DNA of 64,000 nt. Source: Actinoplanes sp. DH11 (lineage in GTDB: Bacteria > Actinomycetota > Actinomycetes > Mycobacteriales > Micromonosporaceae). The position numbers were made by a program, and so were the translations under genes. Below, piece by piece: positions 49,238-57,453 of this stretch. The notes under the pieces were generated by a model. That model worked only from the letters and a program-made list of their open reading frames with translations, was not told where the DNA came from and did no database searches. Numbering within the stretch: position 1 is the first letter of the stretch; each line of letters starts with the position of its first letter. Location of the stretch: assembly GCF_020873875.1 (NCBI RefSeq), contig NZ_JAHWGU010000003.1, forward strand, positions 248,001 through 312,000, written 5' to 3'.

Positions 49238-52200
49238 TCTGCCAGGCCAGGGCCAGGCGGTACTGGGCGTCCTGGAGCAGCGTGGTGATCCGCCGGTCGG
49301 TGGGGGTGGGGGTCGCGTAGATGCGCAGGGCCGTGTTGTCCGAGGTCGGCCAGATGACTTCCTCGCGCCAGTCGCCGAGGATGTCGCCGGAGAGGGCGGG
49401 CGTGGATTTGGTGCCGTTGTTGGCGTGCACGCCGGAGGCGGTGAGCAGACGGGTGTCGCCCGTGGTGCCGTACTTGTCGATGTGGGTGCCGTCCAGCAGT
49501 TCGCGGACCGGGTCGGCGTCCCACCAGGCCAGGAAGTTCGTCGAGCCCGGTTTGCGGCTGTTGACCACGGTGCCGTTGGGTGAGCGTAGCCCGGCCGGTG
49601 CCGAGGACCAGGATTCGGCGCCGGGGCTGCCCGCCCAGACGTCGGCGGAGACGCCGCGGCCGTTGTCCCCGGAGGCGGGTGTGGACCACAGGACCTGGCC
49701 GGTGCGGGCGTCGGCGAACCAGGACGACGGCTTGCTGGCGTCCTCGTCGACCTTGAAGACCTCCAGTCCGGTACGGGTCGGATCGAGGTCGCCGACGTGC
49801 ATGGCGTCGCCGTGGCCGTTGCGGTTGTTCCACAGACCGGTGCCGTTGTCGTCGACGGCCATCGCACCGTAGACGATTTCGTCGCGGCCGTCGGCGTCCA
49901 CGTCGGCGATCGACAGGTTGTGGTTGCCCTGACCGGCGTAGGTGCTGTTGCCCGCGGCGTTGCTGTCGAACGTCCAGCGCCGGGTCAGGGCACCGTTGCG
50001 GAAGTCCCAGGCGGCGATGACGGTACGGGTGTAGTAGCCCCGCGCCATGACGATGCTGGGCCGTGCGCCGTCCAGGTACGCGGTGGCGGCCAGGAACCGG
50101 TCCACCCGGTTGCCGTAGTTGTCCCCCCACGACGACACGGTGCCGCGCGGCGGGTCGTAGTTCGCGGTGGCCAGCGCCGCACCGGTGCGGCCGTTGAACA
50201 CGGTGAGGAACTCCGGCCCGGCCAGCACGTACCCGTCGGCGTTGCGGTGATCCGCGGTCGCGCTGCCGATCACCTGACCGGTTCCGGACACGGTGCCGTC
50301 GGCGGTCTTCATGGCGACCTCGGCGGAGCCGTCACCGTCGTAGTCGTACGCCTGGAACTGGGTGTAGTGGGCACCGGCGCGGATGTTGCGGCCCAGGTTG
50401 ATCCGCCACAGGCGGGTGCCGTTCGTCCGGTAGGCGTCGATGTGGACCGGATCGGTCACGCCGGCCTGCGAGTTGTCCTTGGCGTTGAGCGGCTCCCATT
50501 TGAGCATGATGTCGAGCTGCCCGTCGCCGTCGAGGTCGGCGACACTGGCGTCGTTGGCGGCGTACCGTGCCGGGTCCGGATTCTGCACGGGTACGTCGAG
50601 GTAGCCGTTGCCGAACCGCAGCGCGGCCGGTGAGGCCGGTTGTTCGGTGCCGCCGGTCACGGCACGCACGGTGTACGCCGCACCCGCCGCGGCACCGGCG
50701 TCCAGGTAGTTCGTCGATCCCGTGATCGGGGACGGGTTGACGCGCGTGCCGTCCCGGTAGACGTTGAACGCCACGTCGGCGGGGTCGGCGGCCAGCCATC
50801 GCCAGCTCACCAGGTTGCCGCTGCCGGAGCGCACACTGATCAGCCCCCGGTCGAGCCGCTCCATCTGCCGACCGGACCCCACCGGCGGCGGGCTGCTCGG
50901 CGCCGGGCTGGACGGCGCCGGGCTGCTGGGTGCCGGGCTGGACGGAGCGGGACTGGACGGTGCCGGGCTGGACGGTGCCGGGCTGGACGGGCCGGTGACG
51001 CCGCCCGTACACGCCGTGCCGTTGAGGGCGAAGGCGCCCGGCGCCGGGTTCGCACCGGTGGCGGTGGCGTTGAAGCCGAACGAGACGCTGCCGTTGGTGG
51101 GTACGGCCGCGTTCCAGCTGGCGTCGCGGACCGACACGGTGGAGCCGGACTGGGTGACGGAGCCGTTCCACAGCTGGGTGACGCTCTGACCTGCCGCGAA
51201 CGAGAAGGTCAGGGTCCAGCCGGTGATCGGATCGCCGAGGTTGGTGACGGAGACGGCGGCGCCGAAGCCGCCCTGCCACTGGTTGGTCACCGCGTAGTCG
51301 ACCCGGCAACCGGCGGCCGCGTTGGCGTCGAGGGCGACGGCGACCGACCCGGCGGCGTCCGGGACGCTCGTCGCGGCCGAGCCGGAGGCCGGGCTGTCGG
51401 CCGGTGCGGTGGCGCTCTCGTCCGCGGCGGGCAGCAGCACCGTCACCGTGGTGCCGGCGCCGGGGGCCGAGTCGATCCGCAGGCAGCCGTCCGCCTGGCC
51501 GACGATGCCGTACACCGCTGCCAGTCCCAGGCCGGCGCCCGTACTCTTGGCCTTGGTCGTGAAGAACGGCTCGAAGGCGCGGGCGGCGACCTCCGCCGCC
51601 ATGCCCGCGCCGGTGTCCGCCACCCGCAGCCGCAGATAACGCTGCCCCGGGTGGGTGGCCGGTTGGAAGCGCACATCCGGCTGCGCCGGGCACAGGTTGT
51701 CGGCGGTGACGTGGATCCGGCCGCCGCCGGGCATCGACTCGGTGGCGTTGACACACAGGTTGACCAGGATCTGCTCCAGCCGGCCCGGGTCCAGCACCAC
51801 CGTGCACACGTCGGCGGCCACGTCCAGGTCGAGGTCGTGGTCCGCACCGACCGTGGTCCGCAGCGACGGCAGCAGCCGGCGCAGCACGGTGCCCGGTTCC
51901 AGGATCCGGGGACGGTTGAGGTCGCGGCGGCTGAACGCCAGCAGCTGCTGCGTCAGGGCGGCGCCGCGCTGCGCCGCCTGCTGGATGCGCGCCAGGTCGT
52001 CGACGAACGGCTGCCACTGCGCGGCGTCCGTGCGCGCCAGATCGGCCACCTCGTCACCGAGCAGATCGGCGTAGTTGGCGATCACCGCGAGCAGGTTGTT
52101 GAAGTCGTGGGCGACCCCGCCGGCGAGCTGCCCCAGCGCCTCCAGCCGCTGCGCGCGCAGGATCGCCTGTTCGGTGCGCTGCCGTTCCACCTGCTCGACC

Positions 52201-53324
52201 AGGCGCGTCCGTTCCCGTTCCGCGGTCACCCGCTCGGTGATGTCGCGGCCGACCACGAGCAGCATCCGGTCACTGCCGGCGTCGAACCGGGTCACCGTGT
52301 TCTCGGTGGGCACCCGGGTGCCGTCGGCGCGGATCACCTCGGCGTACACCACGGTGGGCGGCTGCGGCGCCGCGAACACCTCCGCCACCACCTGCGCGAT
52401 GCGGTCCTGTTCCGCCTCGGGCAGCAGCATGGCGTACGGCTCACCGAGGAGCCGGTCCCGCGGATGGCCGAGCAGCCGTTCGGTGCCCTGGTTGACGAGC
52501 ACGATCCGCCCGTCGGGGGAGATGCCGGTGATCGCGTCCGGCACCGCCTCCAGCAGCGCCCGCAGCCGGGCCTCCGCCCGGTGCAGCTCGGACAGGTCCC
52601 GCACGGCCGCGACCAGCAGCGGTCCGCCGGGCTCGTTCTGCCAGCTCAACCGGGTCTCCCCGGGCAGCAAGGTGCCGTCCTTGCGCAGCATCCTGGTGGA
52701 CACGGTGTGGGTGTGTTCCCGCAGCTCCGGGTCGGTGAACAGGCGCTCGCGGAGCGCGACCAGGTCGGCGCGCTCCTCCTCGGCGAACAGGGTACGGGCG
52801 TGCCGGCCGGTCAGCTCGTCCGGCTGGTAGCCCAGCAGTCGCTCGCACGAGGAGTTCGCGAACATGATCAACCCGTCGCGGTTGATCCCGAGGATCACGT
52901 CCGGGGTGGCCTGGAGCAACGCCACCAGGCGGGCCTCGGCGCGCATCTCGTCGGTCAGCTCGTGGGCGACGCTGACCACGCCCCGCACCGACCCGTCGAC
53001 GCCCTCGATCGGGGCGAACGACATGCGGACCGGCACCCGGGACCCGTCCTTGCGCAACCGCACGGTCCGCAGCTGGCCGGTGGGTGTGCCGCGCAGAGCC
53101 TTCTGGAACACCTGCCAGTCGCGGTCGAAGACGTCGGTCGGGTACATCATCGTCACCGGCCGGCGCCGCACCTCGTCGCGGCGGTACCCGTAGATCCGCT
53201 CCGCGGCCGGGTTCCAGGCGGTGATCCGCCCCTGCACGTCGCAGCCGATGATGGCGTCCGCTGTCGACCTCACCACCGACGACAAGAACGCCTCACCGTG
53301 TTCGCTTCCGTCCAGCTTCGCCAC
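49149..53324 (-). CDS. Fusion: PAS-PAS-PAS histidine kinase joined to CBM2 / rhamnogalacturonan lyase (PL11)
   Basis: One uninterrupted 1391-codon frame from GTG 53324. Residues 1-380: three PAS domains; about 395-630: HisKA (LGQLAGGVAHDFNNLLAVIANYADLL, His about 405) and HATPase (VNLCVNATESMPGGG; VADTGAGM; GAGLGLAAVYGI). After TVTVLLPAADES comes a short Ala/Ser linker, then GSVAVALDANAAAGCRVDYAV, which looks like the tail of a signal peptide followed at residue 670 by a CBM2 domain. A PAPSSPAPSS linker (about 775-815) precedes a PL11 lyase (about 820-1391; LDRGLISVRSGSGNLVSWRW, YDYDGDGSAEVAMKTADGT, WDFRNGALTRRWTF). The signal peptide start is absent, so the lyase would stay inside the cell. 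A deletion joining two genes is the likeliest origin. The 3' end is the AICE attachment site. Confidence 0.85.
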   Translation of the reverse strand: MAKLDGSEHGEAFLSSVVRSTADAIIGCDVQGRITAWNPAAERIYGYRRDEVRRRPVTMMYPTDVFDRDWQVFQKALRGTPTGQLRTVRLRKDGSRVPVRMSFAPIEGVDGSVRGVVSVAHELTDEMRAEARLVALLQATPDVILGINRDGLIMFANSSCERLLGYQPDELTGRHARTLFAEEERADLVALRERLFTDPELREHTHTVSTRMLRKDGTLLPGETRLSWQNEPGGPLLVAAVRDLSELHRAEARLRALLEAVPDAITGISPDGRIVLVNQGTERLLGHPRDRLLGEPYAMLLPEAEQDRIAQVVAEVFAAPQPPTVVYAEVIRADGTRVPTENTVTRFDAGSDRMLLVVGRDITERVTAERERTRLVEQVERQRTEQAILRAQRLEALGQLAGGVAHDFNNLLAVIANYADLLGDEVADLARTDAAQWQPFVDDLARIQQAAQRGAALTQQLLAFSRRDLNRPRILEPGTVLRRLLPSLRTTVGADHDLDLDVAADVCTVVLDPGRLEQILVNLCVNATESMPGGGRIHVTADNLCPAQPDVRFQPATHPGQRYLRLRVADTGAGMAAEVAARAFEPFFTTKAKSTGAGLGLAAVYGIVGQADGCLRIDSAPGAGTTVTVLLPAADESATAPADSPASGSAATSVPDAAGSVAVALDANAAAGCRVDYAVTNQWQGGFGAAVSVTNLGDPITGWTLTFSFAAGQSVTQLWNGSVTQSGSTVSVRDASWNAAVPTNGSVSFGFNATATGANPAPGAFALNGTACTGGVTGPSSPAPSSPAPSSPAPSSPAPSSPAPSSPAPSSPPPVGSGRQMERLDRGLISVRSGSGNLVSWRWLAADPADVAFNVYRDGTRVNPSPITGSTNYLDAGAAAGAAYTVRAVTGGTEQPASPAALRFGNGYLDVPVQNPDPARYAANDASVADLDGDGQLDIMLKWEPLNAKDNSQAGVTDPVHIDAYRTNGTRLWRINLGRNIRAGAHYTQFQAYDYDGDGSAEVAMKTADGTVSGTGQVIGSATADHRNADGYVLAGPEFLTVFNGRTGAALATANYDPPRGTVSSWGDNYGNRVDRFLAATAYLDGARPSIVMARGYYTRTVIAAWDFRNGALTRRWTFDSNAAGNSTYAGQGNHNLSIADVDADGRDEIVYGAMAVDDNGTGLWNNRNGHGDAMHVGDLDPTRTGLEVFKVDEDASKPSSWFADARTGQVLWSTPASGDNGRGVSADVWAGSPGAESWSSAPAGLRSPNGTVVNSRKPGSTNFLAWWDADPVRELLDGTHIDKYGTTGDTRLLTASGVHANNGTKSTPALSGDILGDWREEVIWPTSDNTALRIYATPTPTDRRITTLLQDAQYRLALAWQNTAYNQPPHPSFFIGDGMRTPPRPTIRQP

Positions 53325-53406
53325 GAGTACCCCCGACCAGGATGGGACGCCGCCCGGCCCGGCGCCGGTCGTTCCAGCTCGACCCGGCCCGCACGGGCCC
53401 GCCCCG

Positions 53407-54609
53407 CTACGTCACGACGGCGCCGGCCGCCGGCAGGGTGATCCGGATGCAGATGCCACCGCCGGGCGCCTGCTCGGCTGTGATGGTGCCGTGGTGCGCG
53501 TCGACGATCGACTTGACAAGCGTCAGGCCCACGCCGACACCCGGGACCGCCTCGGCGTCGGCGCTGGGGGAGCGGTAGAACGCGTCGAACAGGTACGGCA
53601 GGTCGGCCTCGGCGACACCCGTACCCGAGTCGGTGATCATCACGCACGGACCGTTCGCCGCCCGGGTCGCCACGGTGACCCGCCCGCCCGCCGGGGTGAA
53701 CTTGATCGCGTTGAGCAGCAGGTGACTCAGCGCCTGCGACAGCCGCTGCGGGTCGCCCAGCGCCGTCACCGGCCGCTCGGTCTCCTCGACCAGGGTGATG
53801 TTCTTGTGCTCGGCCAGCGGCCGGGAACCGGCGACCAGCTGGAACGCCAGGTCGGCCAGGTCGATCTCGACCCGGTTCAGGTCGATGTCCTGCTCCCGCA
53901 GCCGCGCCACCTGCAACAGGTCGTCGATGAGCCGCAGCAGCCGGTCGGCGTTGCGCTGCATCGTCGACAGGAACCGGCGCGCGCTGACCGGGTCGTACTC
54001 GGCGTCGAGCATCATCTCCAGGTACCCGCGGATGGTGGTCAGCGGCGTCCGCAGCTCGTGGCTGACATTCGACAGGAACGACTCCATCAACCGGTCCAGC
54101 TCGCGCAGCCGCTGCGTGCTCTGTGCCGCGGTGCTGGCGTACCGGCGCAGGTCCAGCAGCGCCGCGGCGTGCCGGGCCAGCGCCCGCAGGGCCCGCCGCT
54201 GCGGTGCGCTGAGCTGCCCGGGTTCCCGGTCCAGGACACAGACGGTGCCGATGACGTGCCCACCCTGCAGCATCAGCGGCGCACCGGCGTAGAAGCGCAC
54301 ACCGTGCCCGGTCACCAGCGGGTTGTCCGCGAACCGGGGGTCGGCGGTGGTGTCGCCGACCTCCATCAGCTGCCGGTCCGCGACCGCGTGCGTGCAGAAC
54401 GACATGTCCCGGCTGGTTCCGTCGAGCTCGAAGCCGACCTTGGCCTTGCACCACTGCCGGTCGCTGTCGACCAGGCTGACCAGCCCGATCGGCGTGCCGC
54501 ACACCTCCATGGCGAGCAGGGCGATGTCGTCGAAGTCGCGGTCCCGCTCGGTGTCGAGCACACGGGTCTCGTGCAGAGCCGCCACCCGCTGGGCCTCGTC
54601 GTCGGGCAT
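53407..54609 (-). CDS. GAF-domain histidine kinase
   Basis: A 400-aa soluble kinase. GAF domain (about 10-160: FDDIALLAMEVCGTPIGLVSLVDSDRQWCKAKVGF ... FYAGAPLMLQGGHVIGTVCVLDREPG), HisKA (ESFLSNVSHELRTPLTTIRGYLEMML) and HATPase (LLNAIKFTPAGG; ITDSGTGV; GVGVGLTLVKSIVDAHHG). No membrane helix, so it senses an internal or diffusible cue. It is 82 bp upstream of the fusion kinase gene on the same strand; no response regulator is adjacent. Confidence 0.92.
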   Translation of the reverse strand: MPDDEAQRVAALHETRVLDTERDRDFDDIALLAMEVCGTPIGLVSLVDSDRQWCKAKVGFELDGTSRDMSFCTHAVADRQLMEVGDTTADPRFADNPLVTGHGVRFYAGAPLMLQGGHVIGTVCVLDREPGQLSAPQRRALRALARHAAALLDLRRYASTAAQSTQRLRELDRLMESFLSNVSHELRTPLTTIRGYLEMMLDAEYDPVSARRFLSTMQRNADRLLRLIDDLLQVARLREQDIDLNRVEIDLADLAFQLVAGSRPLAEHKNITLVEETERPVTALGDPQRLSQALSHLLLNAIKFTPAGGRVTVATRAANGPCVMITDSGTGVAEADLPYLFDAFYRSPSADAEAVPGVGVGLTLVKSIVDAHHGTITAEQAPGGGICIRITLPAAGAVVT

Positions 54610-54685
54610 ACCAGGTCACACCCCCGGCAACGATCGTCGCACGGGGAGTGCCCCGGTACGGGCGGATTCGCGCCGAAGACAGTGG

Positions 54686-55243
54686 TCAGGCCCGCGGCCA
54701 GTCGTCGCGGCGCCGGCCGTACTCCAGGTCGGTGCCGGACCGGTGAGCCGGCCGCATGCCGAGGCGTTCCAGCAGCGCCCGCGACGCCGCGTTCGCCGCG
54801 TCGCAGCTCGCGGTGACCCGCTGCAGGCCGAGAGTCCCGAAGACGTGCGTCAGGAACAGGCGCATGGCCTCGCCGGCGTAGCCCAATCCGTGGAACTCGG
54901 GATGGAACTGGAAGCCGACGTCGCCGGAGTCCGCCTGGTCCGGCCGCGACGACAACCAGACGCCGACATCACCGATCACCCGCCCGCCGGCGGTCAGCCG
55001 CACGGCGTACCCGTGCCAGGCGTCCCGGGCGTCCTCGCCCAGCGCGGCCTGGGCGGTCAGGAAACCCGCCGCCTCCGCCGGGTTCATCGGCTCGCCCGGC
55101 AGGTGCCGGCGCACCACCGGGTCGGCCTGGTAAGCCAGGAAGTCCGCGAGGTCGCCGGCGGTGAATCGACGCACGATCACTCGTTCGCCGCGCAGGACCG
55201 GTCCTTCGTCGCGCGGGCTCGGTTCTTCGTCGCGCGGGCTCAC
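54686..55243 (-). CDS. GNAT acetyltransferase (RimJ/RimL-like)
   Basis: A 185-aa protein starting at GTG 55243 (MSPRDEEPSPRDEGPVLRGERVIVRRF), overlapping the stop of the VOC remnant (GTGA). Core: HGYAVRLTAGGRVIGDVGVWLSS, VGFQFHPEFHGLGYAGEAMRLFL (acetyl-CoA loop), RVTASCDAANAASRALLERLGMRP. The N-terminus has a duplicated SPRDE unit. Substrate unknown. Confidence 0.87.
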   Translation of the reverse strand: MSPRDEEPSPRDEGPVLRGERVIVRRFTAGDLADFLAYQADPVVRRHLPGEPMNPAEAAGFLTAQAALGEDARDAWHGYAVRLTAGGRVIGDVGVWLSSRPDQADSGDVGFQFHPEFHGLGYAGEAMRLFLTHVFGTLGLQRVTASCDAANAASRALLERLGMRPAHRSGTDLEYGRRRDDWPRA

Positions 55244-55353
55244 GCGTTCGACCAGGAGCGGGTGGACAGGACCAGGCGGTAGCCGTCCGGGTCGGCGGCG
55301 GCGAGGTCCCGGCTCGGGCGGGCGATACGCACCGCGGCATCAGCACTGATCAC
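55240..55353 (-). pseudogene. VOC (glyoxalase-like) gene remnant, internal deletion
   Basis: A 37-codon frame from GTG 55353: VISADAAVRIARPSRDLAAA joined directly to DPDGYRLVLSTRSWSNA. These are the first strand and the last strand of a VOC metalloenzyme; the roughly 80 residues between are missing without loss of frame. The stop still overlaps the acetyltransferase start, so it may now act only as a translated leader. Confidence 0.65.
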
Positions 55354-55457
55354 GGCGGTCGATCCTAGCGCCTTTGCGGTCCGGGGCGGGGCGTCGGCGG
55401 CCCACGCGGCGCGGGGTACGGTGGCGGCCGTTCACGACGGGACGGAGGACCTCGACG

Positions 55458-55814
55458 GTGGAGTGCACGGTGACGGTGTGCCGGGACTGCTGCTGCGGCA
55501 GCCCGCGCAAGCACCCGGCGGTCGATCACGCCGGGCAGGTGGAGCGGCTGCGTGCCGGCCTGGGCGACGATCATCGGGTACGCACCAGCCTGTGCCTGGA
55601 CGTCTGCGACCAGTCCAACGTCGTGGTCGTGCAACCGGCACCGGCCGCCCGCCGCCGGGGTGCCCGGCCGGTCTGGTTCGGGCTGGTCCTGGAGGACGTG
55701 ATCGTCGACGACCTCGTCGACTGGGTCCGCGCCGGTGGGCCGGGCGTGGCCGCACTGCCCGCACCGCTCGCCCTGTCGGTGATCGACTCGCCGGGCGCAC
55801 TCCCGCGGGCGTAG
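55458..55814 (+). CDS. Thioredoxin-like [2Fe-2S] ferredoxin-domain protein
   Basis: A 118-aa protein from GTG 55458, with GGAGG 8 nt upstream. CRDCCCGSPRKHPAVDHAGQ and SLCLDVCDQSNVVVVQP provide the Cys pairs of the thioredoxin-like [2Fe-2S] ferredoxin family, common in actinobacteria. Likely a small electron carrier. The stop codon lies in the first copy of a 23-bp repeat. Confidence 0.82.
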   Translation: MECTVTVCRDCCCGSPRKHPAVDHAGQVERLRAGLGDDHRVRTSLCLDVCDQSNVVVVQPAPAARRRGARPVWFGLVLEDVIVDDLVDWVRAGGPGVAALPAPLALSVIDSPGALPRA

Positions 55815-55907
55815 CCGCTCGTGCTCCGCGGGCGTAGCCGCTGGCACTCCGCGGGCGTAGCCGTTCGCCATCCTCCCGCAGCCCTCCTGCTCCCGCCGGC
55901 GTAGCCG
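55805..55907. repeat. 23-bp repeat containing the ferredoxin gene stop
   Basis: GCGGGCGTAGCCG starts at 55805, 55828 and 55851, with a variant at 55895. The first copy includes the last codons and TAG stop of the ferredoxin gene; the others lie in the gap before the convergent WYL regulator. Confidence 0.75.
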
Positions 55908-55923
55908 GGCCGGCGTCAGGTGA

Positions 55924-56892
55924 TCAGCGGGCGGCGTACCGGGCGGCCAGGGCGGCGGCGCGGTCGTGCAGGGCGGCGCGCAGCGACGGCGGTTCGAGGG
56001 CCTCCGCGGCCGTGCCGAGCTGCCACAGCGCCCAGACGGCGTGCCGCAGGTCCTGGTAGGTGACCTCGAGCCGCAGCCGGCCGCCGGCCTCCGGTTCCTC
56101 GGCACGGACGGCCACCGCGCTGTCCAGCAGTTCCGCCCGCCGCGCCGGGTCCACCAGCACCAGCGCGGTGAGGTGGCCGTCGGCGAGGAAGCGGGCGCGC
56201 CGGTCCCGCCAGATCCGGTCCAGGTCGACGTGGTCCGGTCGCTGCGCCGGCTCGGGCAGCGCCTCGGCGGCCAGCACCCGGGAGAGCCGGTACGTGCGGT
56301 CCGCACCGGCCCGGGTGGCCAGCAGGTAGACCCGGTCGCGCACGGTGACCAGCCCGACCGGGTCGACCGTGCGCCACCGCGGCTCCTGCCCGGTGGCCGC
56401 GTAGTGCAGGCGCAGCCGGCGCCCGGCCAGCACCGCCCGCCGGACCTCGGTCATCGTCGCGTCCGGCACCTCCTCGATCACCTGGCGGCGGGAGAGCAGG
56501 TCGGCCTCCGGTTCGACCAGGAACCGGCGTGCGGCGTCGCTCGCGGTGACCCGGTGGCTCTCCGGCAGCGCGTCCACCACCTTGCGCCGGGCCGAGGCCA
56601 GCGCCGGGCCGAGACCCAGCACCTGCTCGGCGCGCACCGAACCGGCGGTCAGCAGGGCCAGGGCCTCCTCGGGGTTGAGGCCGGTGAGCTCGGTCCGGAA
56701 CCCGGGTAGCAGCGCGAAACCGCCGTGCCGGCCGCGCTCCGCGTGCACGGGGACACCGGCTGCGGAGAGCGCCTCGATGTCGCGCAGCACCGTGCGGGTG
56801 GACACCTCCAGCTCGCGGGCCAGGGCGTCCGCGGTCAACCGGCCACGCTGGCGTAGCAGCAGCACCAGGGACACCAGCCGGTCGGCGCGCAT
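55924..56892 (-). CDS. HTH-WYL transcriptional regulator
   Basis: A 322-aa regulator from ATG 56892 (MRADRLVSLVLLLRQRGRLTADALARELEVSTRTVLRDIEAL): DeoR-like HTH followed by WYL domain (about 140-220: EVRRAVLAGRRLRLHYAATGQEPRWRTVDPVGLVTVRDRVYLLAT) and a WCX-like C-terminus. WYL regulators sense nucleotides or ssDNA in several systems. Divergent from the RidA gene, which it may control; the 97-bp intergenic region holds both promoters. Confidence 0.92.
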   Translation of the reverse strand: MRADRLVSLVLLLRQRGRLTADALARELEVSTRTVLRDIEALSAAGVPVHAERGRHGGFALLPGFRTELTGLNPEEALALLTAGSVRAEQVLGLGPALASARRKVVDALPESHRVTASDAARRFLVEPEADLLSRRQVIEEVPDATMTEVRRAVLAGRRLRLHYAATGQEPRWRTVDPVGLVTVRDRVYLLATRAGADRTYRLSRVLAAEALPEPAQRPDHVDLDRIWRDRRARFLADGHLTALVLVDPARRAELLDSAVAVRAEEPEAGGRLRLEVTYQDLRHAVWALWQLGTAAEALEPPSLRAALHDRAAALAARYAAR

Positions 56893-56989
56893 CCACGGAA
56901 CTCTATCGCAATACCTGACACAGGATGTCGTGATTCGTTGCGAGGCTCGTCCGCAAGGCACCTGGCGAGACTTGTGGAACGGAGACGAT

Positions 56990-57391
56990 GTGACGATGTT
57001 GCGGACGGCGGTCAACCCGGTGAGCTGGTCGGTGGCGCTGGGGTTCAACCAGGGTGAGCTGGTCAGCGGGCACACCCGGACCCTGTACTGCTCCGGGCAG
57101 ACCGCGATGAACGGCGACGGCAAGCCCGAACACGACGGTGACATGGCGGCGCAGCTGGCCCTGAGCCTGGACAACCTGGAGGCGGTGCTCGCGGGGGCCG
57201 GCATGTCGCTGGCGAACCTGGTCCGACTCAACGTCTACACCACCGACGTGGACGCGCTCTTCCCGCACTACGGTGAGCTGGCGGCACGGCTCGGCGCGGC
57301 CGGTGCGGCGCCGGCCACCACGATGCTCGAGGTGCGGCGGCTCGCGGTGCCCGGCCAGACGGTCGAGTTGGAGGGGACCGCCGTCGACTGA
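56990..57391 (+). CDS. RidA/YjgF-family enamine/imine deaminase
   Basis: A 133-aa protein from GTG 56990 (ATG 56996 is also possible; GGAGA at 56981 favours the GTG). Core: SGQTAMNGDGKPEHDGDMAAQLALSLDNLEAVLAGAGMSLANLVRLNVYTTDVD and ATTMLEVRRLAVPGQTVELEGTAV, with the conserved Arg/Glu of the active site region. RidA proteins hydrolyse reactive enamines from PLP enzymes. Divergent from the WYL regulator. Confidence 0.9.
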   Translation: MTMLRTAVNPVSWSVALGFNQGELVSGHTRTLYCSGQTAMNGDGKPEHDGDMAAQLALSLDNLEAVLAGAGMSLANLVRLNVYTTDVDALFPHYGELAARLGAAGAAPATTMLEVRRLAVPGQTVELEGTAVD

Positions 57392-57396
57392 TCGGC

Positions 57397-57438
57397 CGCT
57401 GCCGGTCCCGCCGCCGCCCGGCGCCGGGGCCGGCAGCG
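57397..57438. terminator. Hairpin between convergent RidA and hypothetical genes
   Basis: CGCTGCCGG (57397-57405) and CCGGCAGCG (57430-57438) are perfect complements with a GC-rich loop, 5 bp after the RidA stop and 16 bp before the opposing stop. Confidence 0.65.
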
Positions 57439-57453
57439 GGTCGACCGACGCGC

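Noticed and set aside
50640-53441. 933-codon plus-strand frame opposite the kinase-lyase gene
   Set aside because: Typical high-GC antisense shadow without domains or start signals.
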